Below, piece after piece: positions 39,004 through 50,900 of a stretch of DNA of 64,000 bases. A program made the position numbers and the translations under genes. Under the pieces are notes generated by a model, which was not told where the DNA came from, searched no databases, and saw only the letters and a list, made by a program, of their open reading frames with translations. Positions within the stretch are counted from its first letter, which is position 1. Each line of letters opens with the position of its first letter. Source of the stretch: Bugula neritina. Taxonomy: Eukaryota > Bryozoa > Gymnolaemata > Cheilostomatida > Bugulidae. The stretch spans positions 25,860,126 through 25,924,125 of the forward strand of contig OZ037766.1 in the NCBI GenBank assembly GCA_964035545.1, in the 5' to 3' direction.

Positions 39004-40160
39004 CTGATCTTTGTACTTATATAAATCTGTAGACAGCAACTGTATCGGGATTAGTCCCCTGATCAGCACAGAATAGAGTACCATGGCGCACACCTTCGCA
39101 ATAGTAGAAACTTACGATTTTTGCACACACTATTACATTAGCTTTGAATTATATCATTTACATGCAATATTTACATAAGAAATAATAAAAACAATTATTA
39201 CTCTACTTACCTTTTTAGCCTACGGAATGTGTTAGCCCTAGTTTCCTCAATTGTCTCATATCCATAACTCTTAGCAAAAACTGCATCTTTTTCCATAGCA
39301 GACCATACTCTGTGCTGAACACACACAATGCAATACAAAAGTAACCTAAATATTCATAACATAGTTAATATGACAAAGTAATTAAAGCTCATCTAATAAA
39401 GTTTACAAACAATAGCTTTACAAATAAATGAAATGCCATCTTTTGAGAAAAAAATTTAAGGTTAAAATACAACATTTAGTCACTGGAATCTCAAATGATA
39501 AAGCTTGAAGAAAAATAACCTTTTTATGAAAACTATGAGCAGTGTTGCTGGAGTCAATATAGCCAACGTCAAAGATGAAGTTTTTTGTATTTGCATTGGT
39601 GTTTACTTGTATAATTATTTGATAGCACAACAGCACATGCAAAATATTATTTATTTGTAAAAAGTGATTTTATAACTGAATGCAGTAAATGTTACATCTT
39701 TACAAGCACACAATATAGCCTTTGAAACACCTGGAACTCCAAGATGTCATACAGCACCGGTTACGATGTTTCCCTAACTCTAGGATATTTCAGAGCACCT
39801 GCTAGCACACTCCATTTATCTTCACTCTAGGACACTATGCAGTACCTGCCAACATACTACACTCATCTGTCACTTTAGGACACTATACAGTACCTGCCAA
39901 CATACTACACTCACCTGTCATGTTAGAACACTATACAGTACCTGTCACTCTAGGACACTACACAGTACCTGTCAACACACTTAACTCACCTGAAACTCAA
40001 GAGCATCATATCCAAGTGTGTACAGTCTCATTCGCTTCCAATTGAATGTAGCCCGCTCTCTATAGATGTTCAGGGGCCCATTTGGTAAATCCGGAATAAG
40101 GGTTATCACTTTGTTTTCGGGCTCATCGGTTAAATCCTTAAAGCCATTTGCGAGAGCCAT
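31529..40160 (-). CDS. ACOX3: Peroxisomal acyl-CoA oxidase 3 (ACOX3 type)
   Basis: This FAD enzyme oxidises acyl-CoA to trans-2-enoyl-CoA and passes electrons to O2, giving H2O2. It is the first step of peroxisomal beta-oxidation; ACOX3 enzymes act on branched-chain acyl-CoAs. Exons in transcript order: 40160-39990, 39314-39211, 38857-38731, 38440-38366, 38025-37936, 37718-37486, 36091-35995, 35856-35674, 35120-34877, 34437-34324, 33814-33707, 33148-32994, 32532-32397, 32217-32063, 31651-31529 (2115 nt, 704 aa), close to the usual ~700 aa. The FAD/substrate block [13 protein letters not shown] is at residues 163-175. CGGHG is at 434-438. The catalytic Glu is predicted as E459 in CTYEGDN. The C-terminus is SKL, a PTS1 peroxisome import signal. 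[16 protein letters not shown] and DDKPVIGS match ACOX3 rather than ACOX1. The intron after exon 5 (38025-37936) uses a GC donor. Introns 1, 3 and 4 are filled largely by minisatellites. Confidence 0.95.
38021..38215. repeat. 35 bp minisatellite overlapping an ACOX3 splice acceptor
   Basis: Five near-complete copies of exactly 35 bases, each starting tggtactac. The first copy overlaps the first five bases of ACOX3 exon 38025-37936, so its tactac is the real AG acceptor on the minus strand. The other copies repeat that acceptor sequence upstream in the intron. Confidence 0.9.
38441..38725. repeat. 22 bp minisatellite filling ACOX3 intron 3
   Basis: About 12 copies of a 22-base unit (catgtgtagtatatacagta plus two bases) occupy essentially the whole 290-base intron between exons 38731-38857 and 38366-38440. 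The real acceptor (tatactacag on the minus strand) is a one-base variant of the tatactacac present in each unit. Open frames through it are artefacts of the repeat. Confidence 0.93.
38923..39001. repeat. (TA)n microsatellite in ACOX3 intron 2
   Basis: About 39 TA dinucleotides. They are flanked by the inverted sequence tacaaagatcagtat / atactgatctttgta (38909-38923 and about 39000-39016), so the tract forms the centre of a small palindrome. Confidence 0.95.
39785..39985. repeat. About 48 bp minisatellite beside the ACOX3 exon 1 donor
   Basis: Four imperfect units built on aggacactatacagtacctg followed by catactacactcacctgt. On the ACOX3 strand a unit carries acaggtgagtgtag, closely resembling the true exon 1 donor (tttcaggtgagttaag) a few bases away. 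Confidence 0.8.
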
Positions 40161-41940
40161 TCTAAACTAGTCTATAAATCATTAAATGAAGAACCCCCAT
40201 AAAAAGTAAAAACCAATAGCATATATGATATCCTGTTTGCACTATAGCTACATGTTCTATGTTGCTAAACACTAACAGCATTGTGATTGTTAAAAGTTGC
40301 CAGCACTGAATGGTGCTATGTAACTTTAGATGCTAGGATTTGTAAAATTCAGAGTTAAAAGTAAAACACTAACAGTCAACAGAAGTACAGTTGAAGTAGG
40401 CTTGGGATCATGAATATCTAATTCTATAAACTCAAACTGACCATACTGATACTCATACTCATACTCATAGTCAAGTGATACTGATAGAGTTACGAGTCGG
40501 ATTACAGACTAAATCTAAGTTTAATGACTAATGTTTATGTTTATAACTACAAGTATAAGTATAACTAGTGAACTATGACTTAGACTATGAGTATGACTTG
40601 TAGTTATTGTCTATTGACTATCACTATGACTAACTCACTATCACTATGACTATCACTATGACTATGAGTCATACTGTATGAGTATCAGTATGAGTATGAG
40701 CACGACTTGAGTATCAACAATTAAATTAGTCAACAGAGAAATGAGACAATATTTAGTTTTACTAATTTATAATAAATTTTATATTTAATTGTCTACATAA
40801 TAATAAATATTAGATTTTATAGTTTTCAAACTAAAGTCATGCGAAAATGAATGAACTAACTTCAACTTCAAGTTCTACTGCAACTTCACATTAGCAAATT
40901 AAGTGACTTAGCGGTTCGCAGTGCATGTCAAGGTTGTTGAAGTTCACAATAATGACAATTATACAGTTATCTCCCTCGCTAGTAAGAAAGATAATTCTAA
41001 ATAGCTAAAACAAAAGTAATTTACCAAAACTAGTTAATTCTTTGGAAGGACTTGCCTTTATGTCACCAAATTAAAAAAACGATATGGGAACATATGAGAA
41101 CATTTATTTAGAAAAGAGTAGTTAAGAAACTGTTTGTAAGTAGGTGTTGACTTAGATAGGTAAAAATATATGACTACTAGTTTGGCCACATATAATACAC
41201 TTGGAACAACATGTATTTTTGCTCAAGCTCTGCATAAAGATATTCAATATTAATAATCTCAATTAATTATTAATATTGCTTATATAATTGCCATTGCTGC
41301 AAACATAGCATAAATCAGTGGAAAATCATGGATATACGTATACCTTTAAGAATTAGGCATATAAAATACTCAATACTGTAACTTTATGGACTCTTACTCA
41401 GCTATTATATATACGTGTGGTGGTAAATTCACAGTGCTCAAATGAGTAATAATTGACTTGCTGATGGTTATAGAAAATAGCTGACTATTGTTAAAATAAG
41501 TTTTATTTTATTAGGTACGGAAAGAAAACACCAAAACAAACTTGATAAAGTAGCAAGATGTTATATAACAAGAAGTAAAAACTTGACTACATGTAGCAAT
41601 AGAAAATCGGCAAATTAAACTGCTAAGATGGTTAATTATTTCAGTGATATAGTAAAAAATTACAATATGCAACTTTACACCGCAAGAAAAAAAGAATTAA
41701 TTGCAAAAAACTTAAATACAAGATTAAATAAAGCACTGATTGTCAATACATGATTGATTAAATCGATTGATACATACAACGAACGTTTAATATACAAATA
41801 GCATACCATCCAGCAAAATATCATCATTGATTATTGAAAGTAAATATCACTGAAACGAATTTAATTCTCAAATAGAGCATAGCTTGTATATAATGAGTCT
41901 CCATACAATGAATGCCTATACTAAACAGAACAATGTAGCT
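40161..41940. other. Intergenic region between ACOX3 and FBF1
   Basis: Contains the presumed ACOX3 promoter and the FBF1 3' UTR. On the minus strand an AATAAA (41502-41507 as TTTATT) lies about 435 bases after the FBF1 stop. No exon is seen. The only structured part is the simple-repeat tract at 40430-40700. Confidence 0.5.
40430..40700. repeat. Degenerate actcat / gactatgag simple-repeat tract
   Basis: Imperfect 6-base repeats such as actcatactcatactcatag and gactatcactatgactatg, about 300-500 bases upstream of the ACOX3 start codon. The composition is the same as the tracts at 11860 and 57230. Confidence 0.65.
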
Positions 41941-44900
41941 CTAGTTCTGAGATACGGAGTTGTTGTGGTACGGGGAGTACTTGAGAGCATCCAAATAAGC
42001 ACTCTCCTCATTCAGGAAATCAGAGTCCTTAAAGTAAAAATACAAAGTTAATGAAAGTAGAATTAATATTTAATATAGAAAACAGATCTATTCAGAAGAT
42101 TGTTATAAAACTTGAATTAGGATTTGGATTACTTTGACCACAAGCTACTTAGAACACAGGCTTATAGAATGTTGCTAGAAGCAGCACCGAGTTGGAGGTG
42201 ATTAAGTACAGTATTTGTACATAATTGTCTGAACTCTAAACTTGAGACCCTTGAGCTGCTGCACTCAGTGACCTCGAACCCAGTGCTACTTCAAGCGATT
42301 TACATTACAATATATACCAGGTAAAATGCATACTAGATAGAATACAGTTGTTGTATCACTGGATAATAGAGAAATTAGATCACATTGAAGCTATACACAG
42401 TGTTCATGAACGTATATAGAACAAGAATAGAACAGACCTGATCAGCTTGTATTTTATACTGCAGTAAAGTGGGATCAGTGAGGTCTAGTTTTTGTGGAGC
42501 AACAATTCCCACCAGAGAAGACGGAGAGGGCCTGGTTTGCATCAAAGGTGTGCCTAGCAAAAGGAAATATCCACAAGGTTTTTAAATAAGCAGTCATTAC
42601 AGCATTAAATAAAGAGAATAGTATACATAACACATATATTAATTAATTAATCTAGTGCTGACACCCTACGATGGTTACAATTTGTTATTTATAAAAACAT
42701 GTTTAGTTTGTTTTAGCTAGCTAGACTAACAGATGATTTCTTTCAAAGAAATATTAACAAAATACATATTAACATGTTGAACTATAACCAAATACAAAGT
42801 CACACTGAAATACGAGATTGTTAAATGTACATTAAGTTGACACACAAATTTCCTAACAATACTCACTTTCATTTAATAAAACCCCCATATATATTTTTTT
42901 TCAGTTAGTAATTCTTTAGCTGGCTGTGATGAAAGTTGGAAGACAATATGTATCTAAAGAGCATAAAAGGATAATACCGAGTACTCACTCAGACTAAAGT
43001 ATGGGTTACGAGATACGGGTTGTTTACATCCGGCACAGAGTTGTCTGCTCTTCAGTGACTCCAGCTGCTTTCTCTCACTGTGAAGTTGAAGTCGCTCTTC
43101 CGCAAATCTCTTCTCTCCAACTTTCAGCTCTTCCAGACGTACAGAAATATCGTTTAGCCGCGATTGATTTATCGAGTCTTGCCTGCGAGCTTCGGCTAAT
43201 GCCTGCTTGCCTTCCACTTCCTTCTGCGTACACTCCTAAAAAGGGGCAAAAATACTTTACATTAAACTATAAGAGCTGTACCCGTCATAATTACAGTAGC
43301 TAAATAAATTTATGAACTTCACATTTTACTGAAGATTGTTCAATAATGTTATTGGTTAATGTTTAGTGTATATAGTACAGTTTTACTCCAACATCTACTA
43401 ATAAAAATGGCTTCCATTACAGATTAGTCACAAAAACATAGCCCCCTTGCACTTTACAATAATATGAATGAGTTCTGTGAAAGTTTACGCAGTTGAACTT
43501 ATCAATATATGAATTGATAAATAACTTTTACATCTACCGGAAACAACTAGATATTTAATACTAAAACAATCAACTTAACAAGTCACATTGTGCATAACAT
43601 GTTCATATAACGACAATTCAAAAGTTTGAGATGAAACTTTAAGTTTTAGGCTGGACAAACCATACTTTAGAGAAAACATCTATGCTCCCCATTTCTGTCT
43701 GAATCTTCTTAGCCAGCTCACTCAATCTCTCTTGTTCTTTATGTAAATATTCTCTCTCCTGGTCCAAAGAGCTTCTCTCCGACGCCAACTTAGTCTCCTC
43801 CACAGCTATAGTCTGGGATCTCTTAGATAGGTCGTCCCGCTCACTTTCCAGAGTTTTCAATAAACCTGAGTGAAATAGCAGGTAAACGATACATTATAAA
43901 ATACAAAATTATAATGACCATTTCCACCACCGCCGGTCGATTTCCTGATGAAAAGACTGTGAGGGGCACACCTCTACACATGAAGTTGTGATGTTCAAGA
44001 TAATAAAAAATCAATTCATTGTAAAACTAAACACAAAATATACGAATTTGCTGTAATAAATAGTGCTAAGCAGCATACATAATTCATCCTCATAAGAAGA
44101 ATCCACATGACTGCTACTGCATATACTGTACTAAAAACTCGGCTACTATATACTAGAGAAATGCCTTGAGATCAGCCAACCTTCATATCGAGCAGAGCCC
44201 TGACTCTGTCGCAGTGACTCTTCATTTCCTTTCTCCGCTGCTATTCGCTGACTAATGGTCAGCTGAGTTCGCTCCTCCGCAAGCAGACGTCTTTCATCGG
44301 CCAATTGAACCATGGCAGATCTCTGTTCTGCGAGGAAGGAATCCTGTATGTGGTAAATACAACATTCTGGAGCCCATAAAAACAGAAATCTACATCTTTT
44401 ATAGCTAAGTGCAAATATATACCACACAGAAAAAACCTTGAATATATATAAGCAATAGGTAAACTTACATATACTAGTAGCATACATTTTGCAATAGCAT
44501 ATAATATATCTATTTTATAAAAGCCTGCAGTAATGCAATTAGCAAATTGTTTTTAAACAGAATCATCTCACAATTTTTCATAATATGTTTTTACACCATA
44601 CACTAGCAGTTGAATGTATTAGCATACATCTACTGTATTTACTACTGCATAATAGATGTTCAGTTTGTGTTCTTATAAACTAGCATGTATTTACATATGT
44701 TGACATAGCACATTAGCATAATATATTTCTATACACCAGTGTGCACTTATATACACTACAATACCAAGCTACCAAGCTCTGCCCCCTTATGTAGACTGCA
44801 ATACCTTAGCTCTACCAAGCTCCGCCCTCTCCCTAGTCAGCTGATCTGTGAGTAAAGTTCTCTCTTGTTCTACAGACATCTGTAAAGCTGAGAGTTTGCT

Positions 44901-47900
44901 CTTCTCCTGTGAGACACTCCACTTTTCCTGTAGAGAAAAAACTGATGCAATTAACAGCTCTGCATGAAAACATTCAGTTGATTGATTGTTAAAAAATAAG
45001 ACAATTCCAACTACTTTGAGAAATTTTGCTGAAACAGTAACAAAAAGTTTATCCTGTTTCTTTCACACAATGGCACTGACTCACTTGATGCAGCTGCCGT
45101 TCTTGCTCTCGAATTTGTATCTCCATTTTGGCCAACAGCTCCTGTAACCTTGACCTTTCTTTGTCGTTCTCTTCTTGCTGTTTCAACAGACACTCTTGTA
45201 GAACTGTTGAGTAGTAATGAGTATCACCATGGGGGAGACAACTTGTAAATTTAGCAATTGTTGCACATAGTGATGTTTTACAAATTCATTATACAATTTT
45301 CAAATGACATCTAATAGTGATTAAGCAAGTCATATTTTATTACTAAAAAGTGAGCTTCCGCATCAATATGATTTCAATGAGTTCCAGTAAAACTATAAAA
45401 GAGTGAAATTAACTGAAACTGGGTACGTTTTTCAGTGAAAGTATAAACATACCTTTACAGTTCAAGTATTATAATGAGTAATCAAAGGAATTGAAATGCT
45501 TTTACATTCTTTAGAATGCTTATACCTTTCAATTGCTGGTCTCGAGTGTTCATAGCCAATTCTCGCTCATCTAAAGTAAGTTTATGAGATTTATCAATGC
45601 TGAACTGCATTGCTGTGAGCCCGGCTGCATTCTGCTTCATCTGCTCCATAAGGAACTGCAAGGACTGGGGGTTGTTGGCCGTGGTGAGTAGCCCTTCTAA
45701 CTCGTGCTCCTTTGTCTTGCGCAATCTTATCAGGTAAGCATAATAACATTACACAACTGTATAGTCTAGACAATTCTTTTCAACATTACATAAATTTTTT
45801 TGAACACTTGAGTAATGTGACCTGCACACAAATCAAAGTGAAGCGAAACCCCGAAAAGCTAATGTGGAAGTTGGAAGAAGCTACAGATAGTAAAATTACA
45901 GGGTAAAGAACTGTGGGAATGAGTGTATGAAATCAGACTGGCTTTTGTCAAATAATAATCTATGAGAGTATTCACTGCTGATCTGTTTTCTTAGCATTAG
46001 ACCGAAGAGAAATGCCCAATACAACTCGTAAAGCAAATTCCTGCAGCACTCTACAACATCAATCACCGAAATACACAAAACCCTTACACTATCTAATAAC
46101 CAAGAACCAGTCCATAATTTATTATTCTTTTCAGCAAAACACAAGCAAATTTTGCTTGATTAACTTTTGCTCAAAATCTATTTTTCATCATCACTACCAA
46201 ATATGATGGTATACTAGTAATACTCACACTTCTATAGCAGTGAAATGATCCTGCTTCATTCTTTCTATTTCCTGGTGATGTTGCTCCCTCATTCGACTTA
46301 TTTCTGCAGATTTACTCTTCTCTACTTCGTCTATCCTGCGATAGTTCGACGCAATGAGAGATGACTTTTCATCTTCTAGATTTCTCAACTTGCTAAGATT
46401 GTCTGCAGATATTTGTTCAATTTCTTCTCTCAACCTGAATTTGAAAGTAGAAAACATAAAAAATCCCATACTGACTTTTTCTCATCAACCACTATAAATT
46501 AAAAAAGGCTTCCATAATGACCCACAGCCTGTCATTATTCTAAAGAAATGCACATTTACTAGCCCATCATCTCACGAAACTAAACAAACTGAAAGAATTA
46601 GTTTTAAACAAGACCATTTTATTTTTAGTTAAACTGCAACATAATGATAAAAATGGATAGGATAGGTAATAGTGAAGACGTGGTAAACACAAAGACATGG
46701 CAGTCACTGTTTAAATAAAGCCACAGGAATCTGAATACAAACTGTGTCTGACCTGAACTCCCGTCTTTGGTACGACTCTTCTACTAACAGTACTTTGGCT
46801 TTATTACTCGTCTCTAGAGAAATTATCTCCTCCTGGTGTCTCCTTTTCATTGTATCTATCAGGGACTCCAAATGGTTCTTTTCATGCTCAAGGCGCTTTA
46901 CCTGAAATAATCAATTTATACTGTGTGCATATACAATTAGTGTGGTGAGATAAGAAAAAAAATATGATCTAAAGGTAGGCTATATAGGCCATAAGACCAA
47001 GTAGTATTAAATGTATAAAACCAGTAGCTAGGCTTTGTAGACCATGTGACTAAAATACAATCTCTGCAGAAGTTGTACAATACTAGGCACATGGATACTA
47101 ACAATAAACGGCGTGTGGTCTAGCAATAGCTGAGATAGACAGAATATACAGCGACAAACCTGACTTTCCAGTTCTACATTATTCAGCTGCACCTCGCTCT
47201 GCTTGGTTGGAGAGAGTCCCGAAGGAAACAGTGCAGACGGCCCGAGTCCAGATATAGACGACTGCAAAAACAGAAGGTAGCTGCATTCAGATAGAAAGCA
47301 CTACTTATTGTAGTAACTATAACACTATATAAACTTATATTACATTTTTGTCCAACGTACTATAATATTTTTCAAAAACTTACCTCTATACAATGCTATA
47401 CACTAAAAGAATCTCTGACATACTCCATTTATGCAGTATTACAACATTCATATATATCTTAGCTATTATCTACAGACTGTTTGAGGGTTGTATGACCTGA
47501 CATAGTCATCTGCAGACGAGAAATCCTAAATTACTTCACGATATATGTGCACAAAAATTATTATAAAACAGAGTTGTTTGAGCATACAACCCTGCAACAG
47601 TCTGTAAATGATAGTTAAGATATATATAAATATTTTAATACTGCATAAATAAAGTTTGGAAGAAATTAATCTTTAACAGTTAGTTAACTGTATAAGATTC
47701 TATGCAGATTGACGCTGAAACCAAAACAAATAAAAAGCTAGAGTTATTTAATAGCTATATATATATTTCACTACATATTATTGAATAGCCAACACCCATT
47801 GCTACTAAACATTTATCAGGTAGCTTTGCTAAATTTAGGTGATGCCCACAAGCAGTGGATCACATATCAGATATTTATAGGGACTGGCTGGCAAACCTGC

Positions 47901-50900
47901 AGTTGCTGCTGCTGCAGTTTAAACGCCTCTTCAGCCAACTTCATCTGTTGTTGAAGAGCCGACTGCTGCTGCTGCCGTCTGGCCTCCATCATCTGGTTGA
48001 ACTGCGACTGCATCTGTTCAAGTTGTACTTGGTGCTGCTTGACTAGTGACTCCTTTAAATACAAGATGGCAGCTAAACATAGAGCAGGATTTTATTTGCT
48101 AACATAGCTTGTTGTTCTTTGTCTAAACTTCAGGCTAGATTTGAAAACTATTTTTAGTTGCTGTTGGTCGATATTATTAATTAAAAAATTGACAAAAATA
48201 TTAGACACAACAATGCATTTTTAAAAATAGCACTTATGAACAAACATCTAATGGTAAGATGAAATGGTTGTATTCTGCTATCTAAACCTAAGGTAACTGT
48301 TCTTCTGCATATAAAAAAATGGAGTCGCTAGTAACCTGTTCTCTGTTCCAGGAGGCAGAATCTAAATTGACAGTAGGCGGAGGAGGGACAGGGAGAGATG
48401 TGAACATTGGCTGGAAGACAGGCTGACTAGATGTTGGAACGGAATGTGCAGCAGACGTTTGGGAAGGAATAGCCTGTGGCCCAGTAACGCTTAGGTTAGC
48501 TTTGGGCGGTGTTGAGCCACTCCCTTTCTCCCATGGAAATGACGTAACTTCTTGAGTTGCAGGCTTTTCAGCGGTTAGGCTAGAAGTAGTATTAAATTTC
48601 TCACCAAAAGCCACAGAAATAAACTTCTAAATAGAATTGAGACCATATAAATTTGTACAGCATTAAATAATTTGAAGATTGTTTAAATGGTGAACCTAAA
48701 AGTCCCGCTGGCCCGGGAAGCCCCAGGATCAAGCAGAGAGTTGTCAGTTGACTGCTGCCGTTTCAGCTTGGCAGCTTTAATCCAATCCTCTGCCTCGTCA
48801 TCTTTAGTTGGTGTACTACTTCCTAGACCCAGCCAATCAGAATCATCTATCACTACAAATATAAACAAATTACTATATTTGAAATAAAACACATAATAAG
48901 AATAATACAAAAACTACATTACATAAAAATATAGAAAATATATTTAAAAAAGTGTTTATGAATAACTATGACAAAATATAAAAAGTAAAAGTATAAAATT
49001 AGAAGAAAAATCAGTATGATTCAACTCAGCAGTGGCTAGACACCGAATTATTAGCATTAGGAATAGTTGGTGGCAGGGAAATGAAAACCTAGGTCTAGAG
49101 ATGCTTCAACAAGTATACAATGCTACTCAATAGTTGCTTTCTTCAGCCGATAACAAATCAGTCATTGCAAACGACCTTGACATTGAAGATAGAAATGTAA
49201 TTACCTGGGGATGGTTTTACAGCAGATTTAGAGGCAGGGCGGCTGCTAGCTGGTGTTTGACTCAGAGGTTTAGCTGGTGGCTCTATTGGTGTTTCTGCCC
49301 CTAACCCTAGCCAATCATCGCCACTGCTTTGCTTGACTAATGATGGCCTCCTACTGGTATTTCCCGTACTCTCAACACTCGATTGTCGGGAAGTTGTCTT
49401 GTCCGTACTGAGAATATGTGAAAGTGTAAGTCAAATGTTAATCATCAGGCAAATTAAAACTATATATGATATTATTCAAATAGCATGAAGCTCTATAAGT
49501 AAAAATAAACAAGTAAAAGTGTAAACAGAACTCATGATCTCGTAAATATAATCAGAGAAAATAGTCTTAAAAATTAACATATCTGTATGTACTACAACAT
49601 ATAACTTTAAGCTTCAATATAGAAAGAAAATCTCAATGATAATATTTTATTATCTTCTAAATCAATAGAAATACAATAAAACATTATACCATATGATAGT
49701 ATTTGATTTTTATAGAGTTTACTATGATAAAGCATTGTGTGTTACAATTCAATATAGCATACCTCAAACGCCTGCCAGGCTTATGTCTCGAGGTAAAATC
49801 AGTATCTTCCTCAACTTTAGCACTCAGCTCTGCTAGCCAATCATCTCCTCCGCCAATCTTGGATCCACCAATCACGGGCTTTCTTTCTGGACTACGAGGT
49901 GGTTTCTTTTCTGTAGCCACAGGCGCAGTTTTTGGCCGACTTGAGATAGAAAAGATGATTATGAAAAATATGGTGCAACATAAGACTGGGACTATCTTGC
50001 TACAACACTGTAATATTCTACTATTCTAAAACTTGTGGCATAAAAAAGCAAAAATAAATAACACGGTACAGTGCATGTATTGCAGGGAGATCCTGGAGCT
50101 GAGCAATGAGTAAGTTATTACTGTTCCTGCAAAAAAAGTAGTCGTACTGGCAATATAATAATCACACATATTCACATTCACAGTATAGGATGAATATTTC
50201 TATATTTGCCTCCTTTATTTTTACTCTGAAATGAGAGAATAACTTCATGTGTATTATATATTCATTCATGTCTATTACAAAACTTATAAAATGATTATCA
50301 CAGCTCCAGATAAAATAAATTTCACAAAGCTTCTAAAACACATTTTCTATTTCTTTTGTTATAAATATAAATTACACGTGTACAAAGTAAGATTATGCCA
50401 GTTCTGTACAACAAAGGCTACTAATAGCTACTTTGTTGAAGTTATCTTCTCCAAAAATAATGCTTTACAAGAAGACTCAACACATGGGAAACTCACACTC
50501 TACATACAACAGTCTAACCTAGAGCTGCCTGTTGCCATATCCAACCAATCATCGCTGCTGCTCTGTGAACGAGTGCCGGAGAAGTCTACAGTTGATGAGA
50601 GACCAAGGGGCCTCTTCTTCTCCTTACTGCTGCCGACGCCCAGTCCGAGCCAGTCATCGTCAGCTGTTGTAAACGCTGCGTCAGCAGTAGCTGGTCGTTT
50701 CTGTGTGGGTTCTTCATCTTCAAATCTAATTCAAAATACTGATACAGCTGCAATACGTATGCTACTGCATCCGTGAGAATGTCAGAAAACAGTGTCTTGG
50801 GAGAAATTATGTATGAAAGTCGAGTAAAACTTGACTTGCACTTACATAGCTTGAAGGATTTATGAATATTTGCAGGAAAAAGCACAACTTTGATAAACTT

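Noticed and set aside
48580-48626. Longer form of FBF1 exon 48336-48579, using an acceptor near 48627
   Set aside because: That acceptor does not agree in phase with the preceding donor at 48696, whereas the acceptor at 48580-48581 does.
50249-50776. 175-codon plus-strand ORF
   Set aside because: Its second half is antisense to FBF1 exon 50519-50725, which joins its neighbours in phase; the first half is AT-rich intron.
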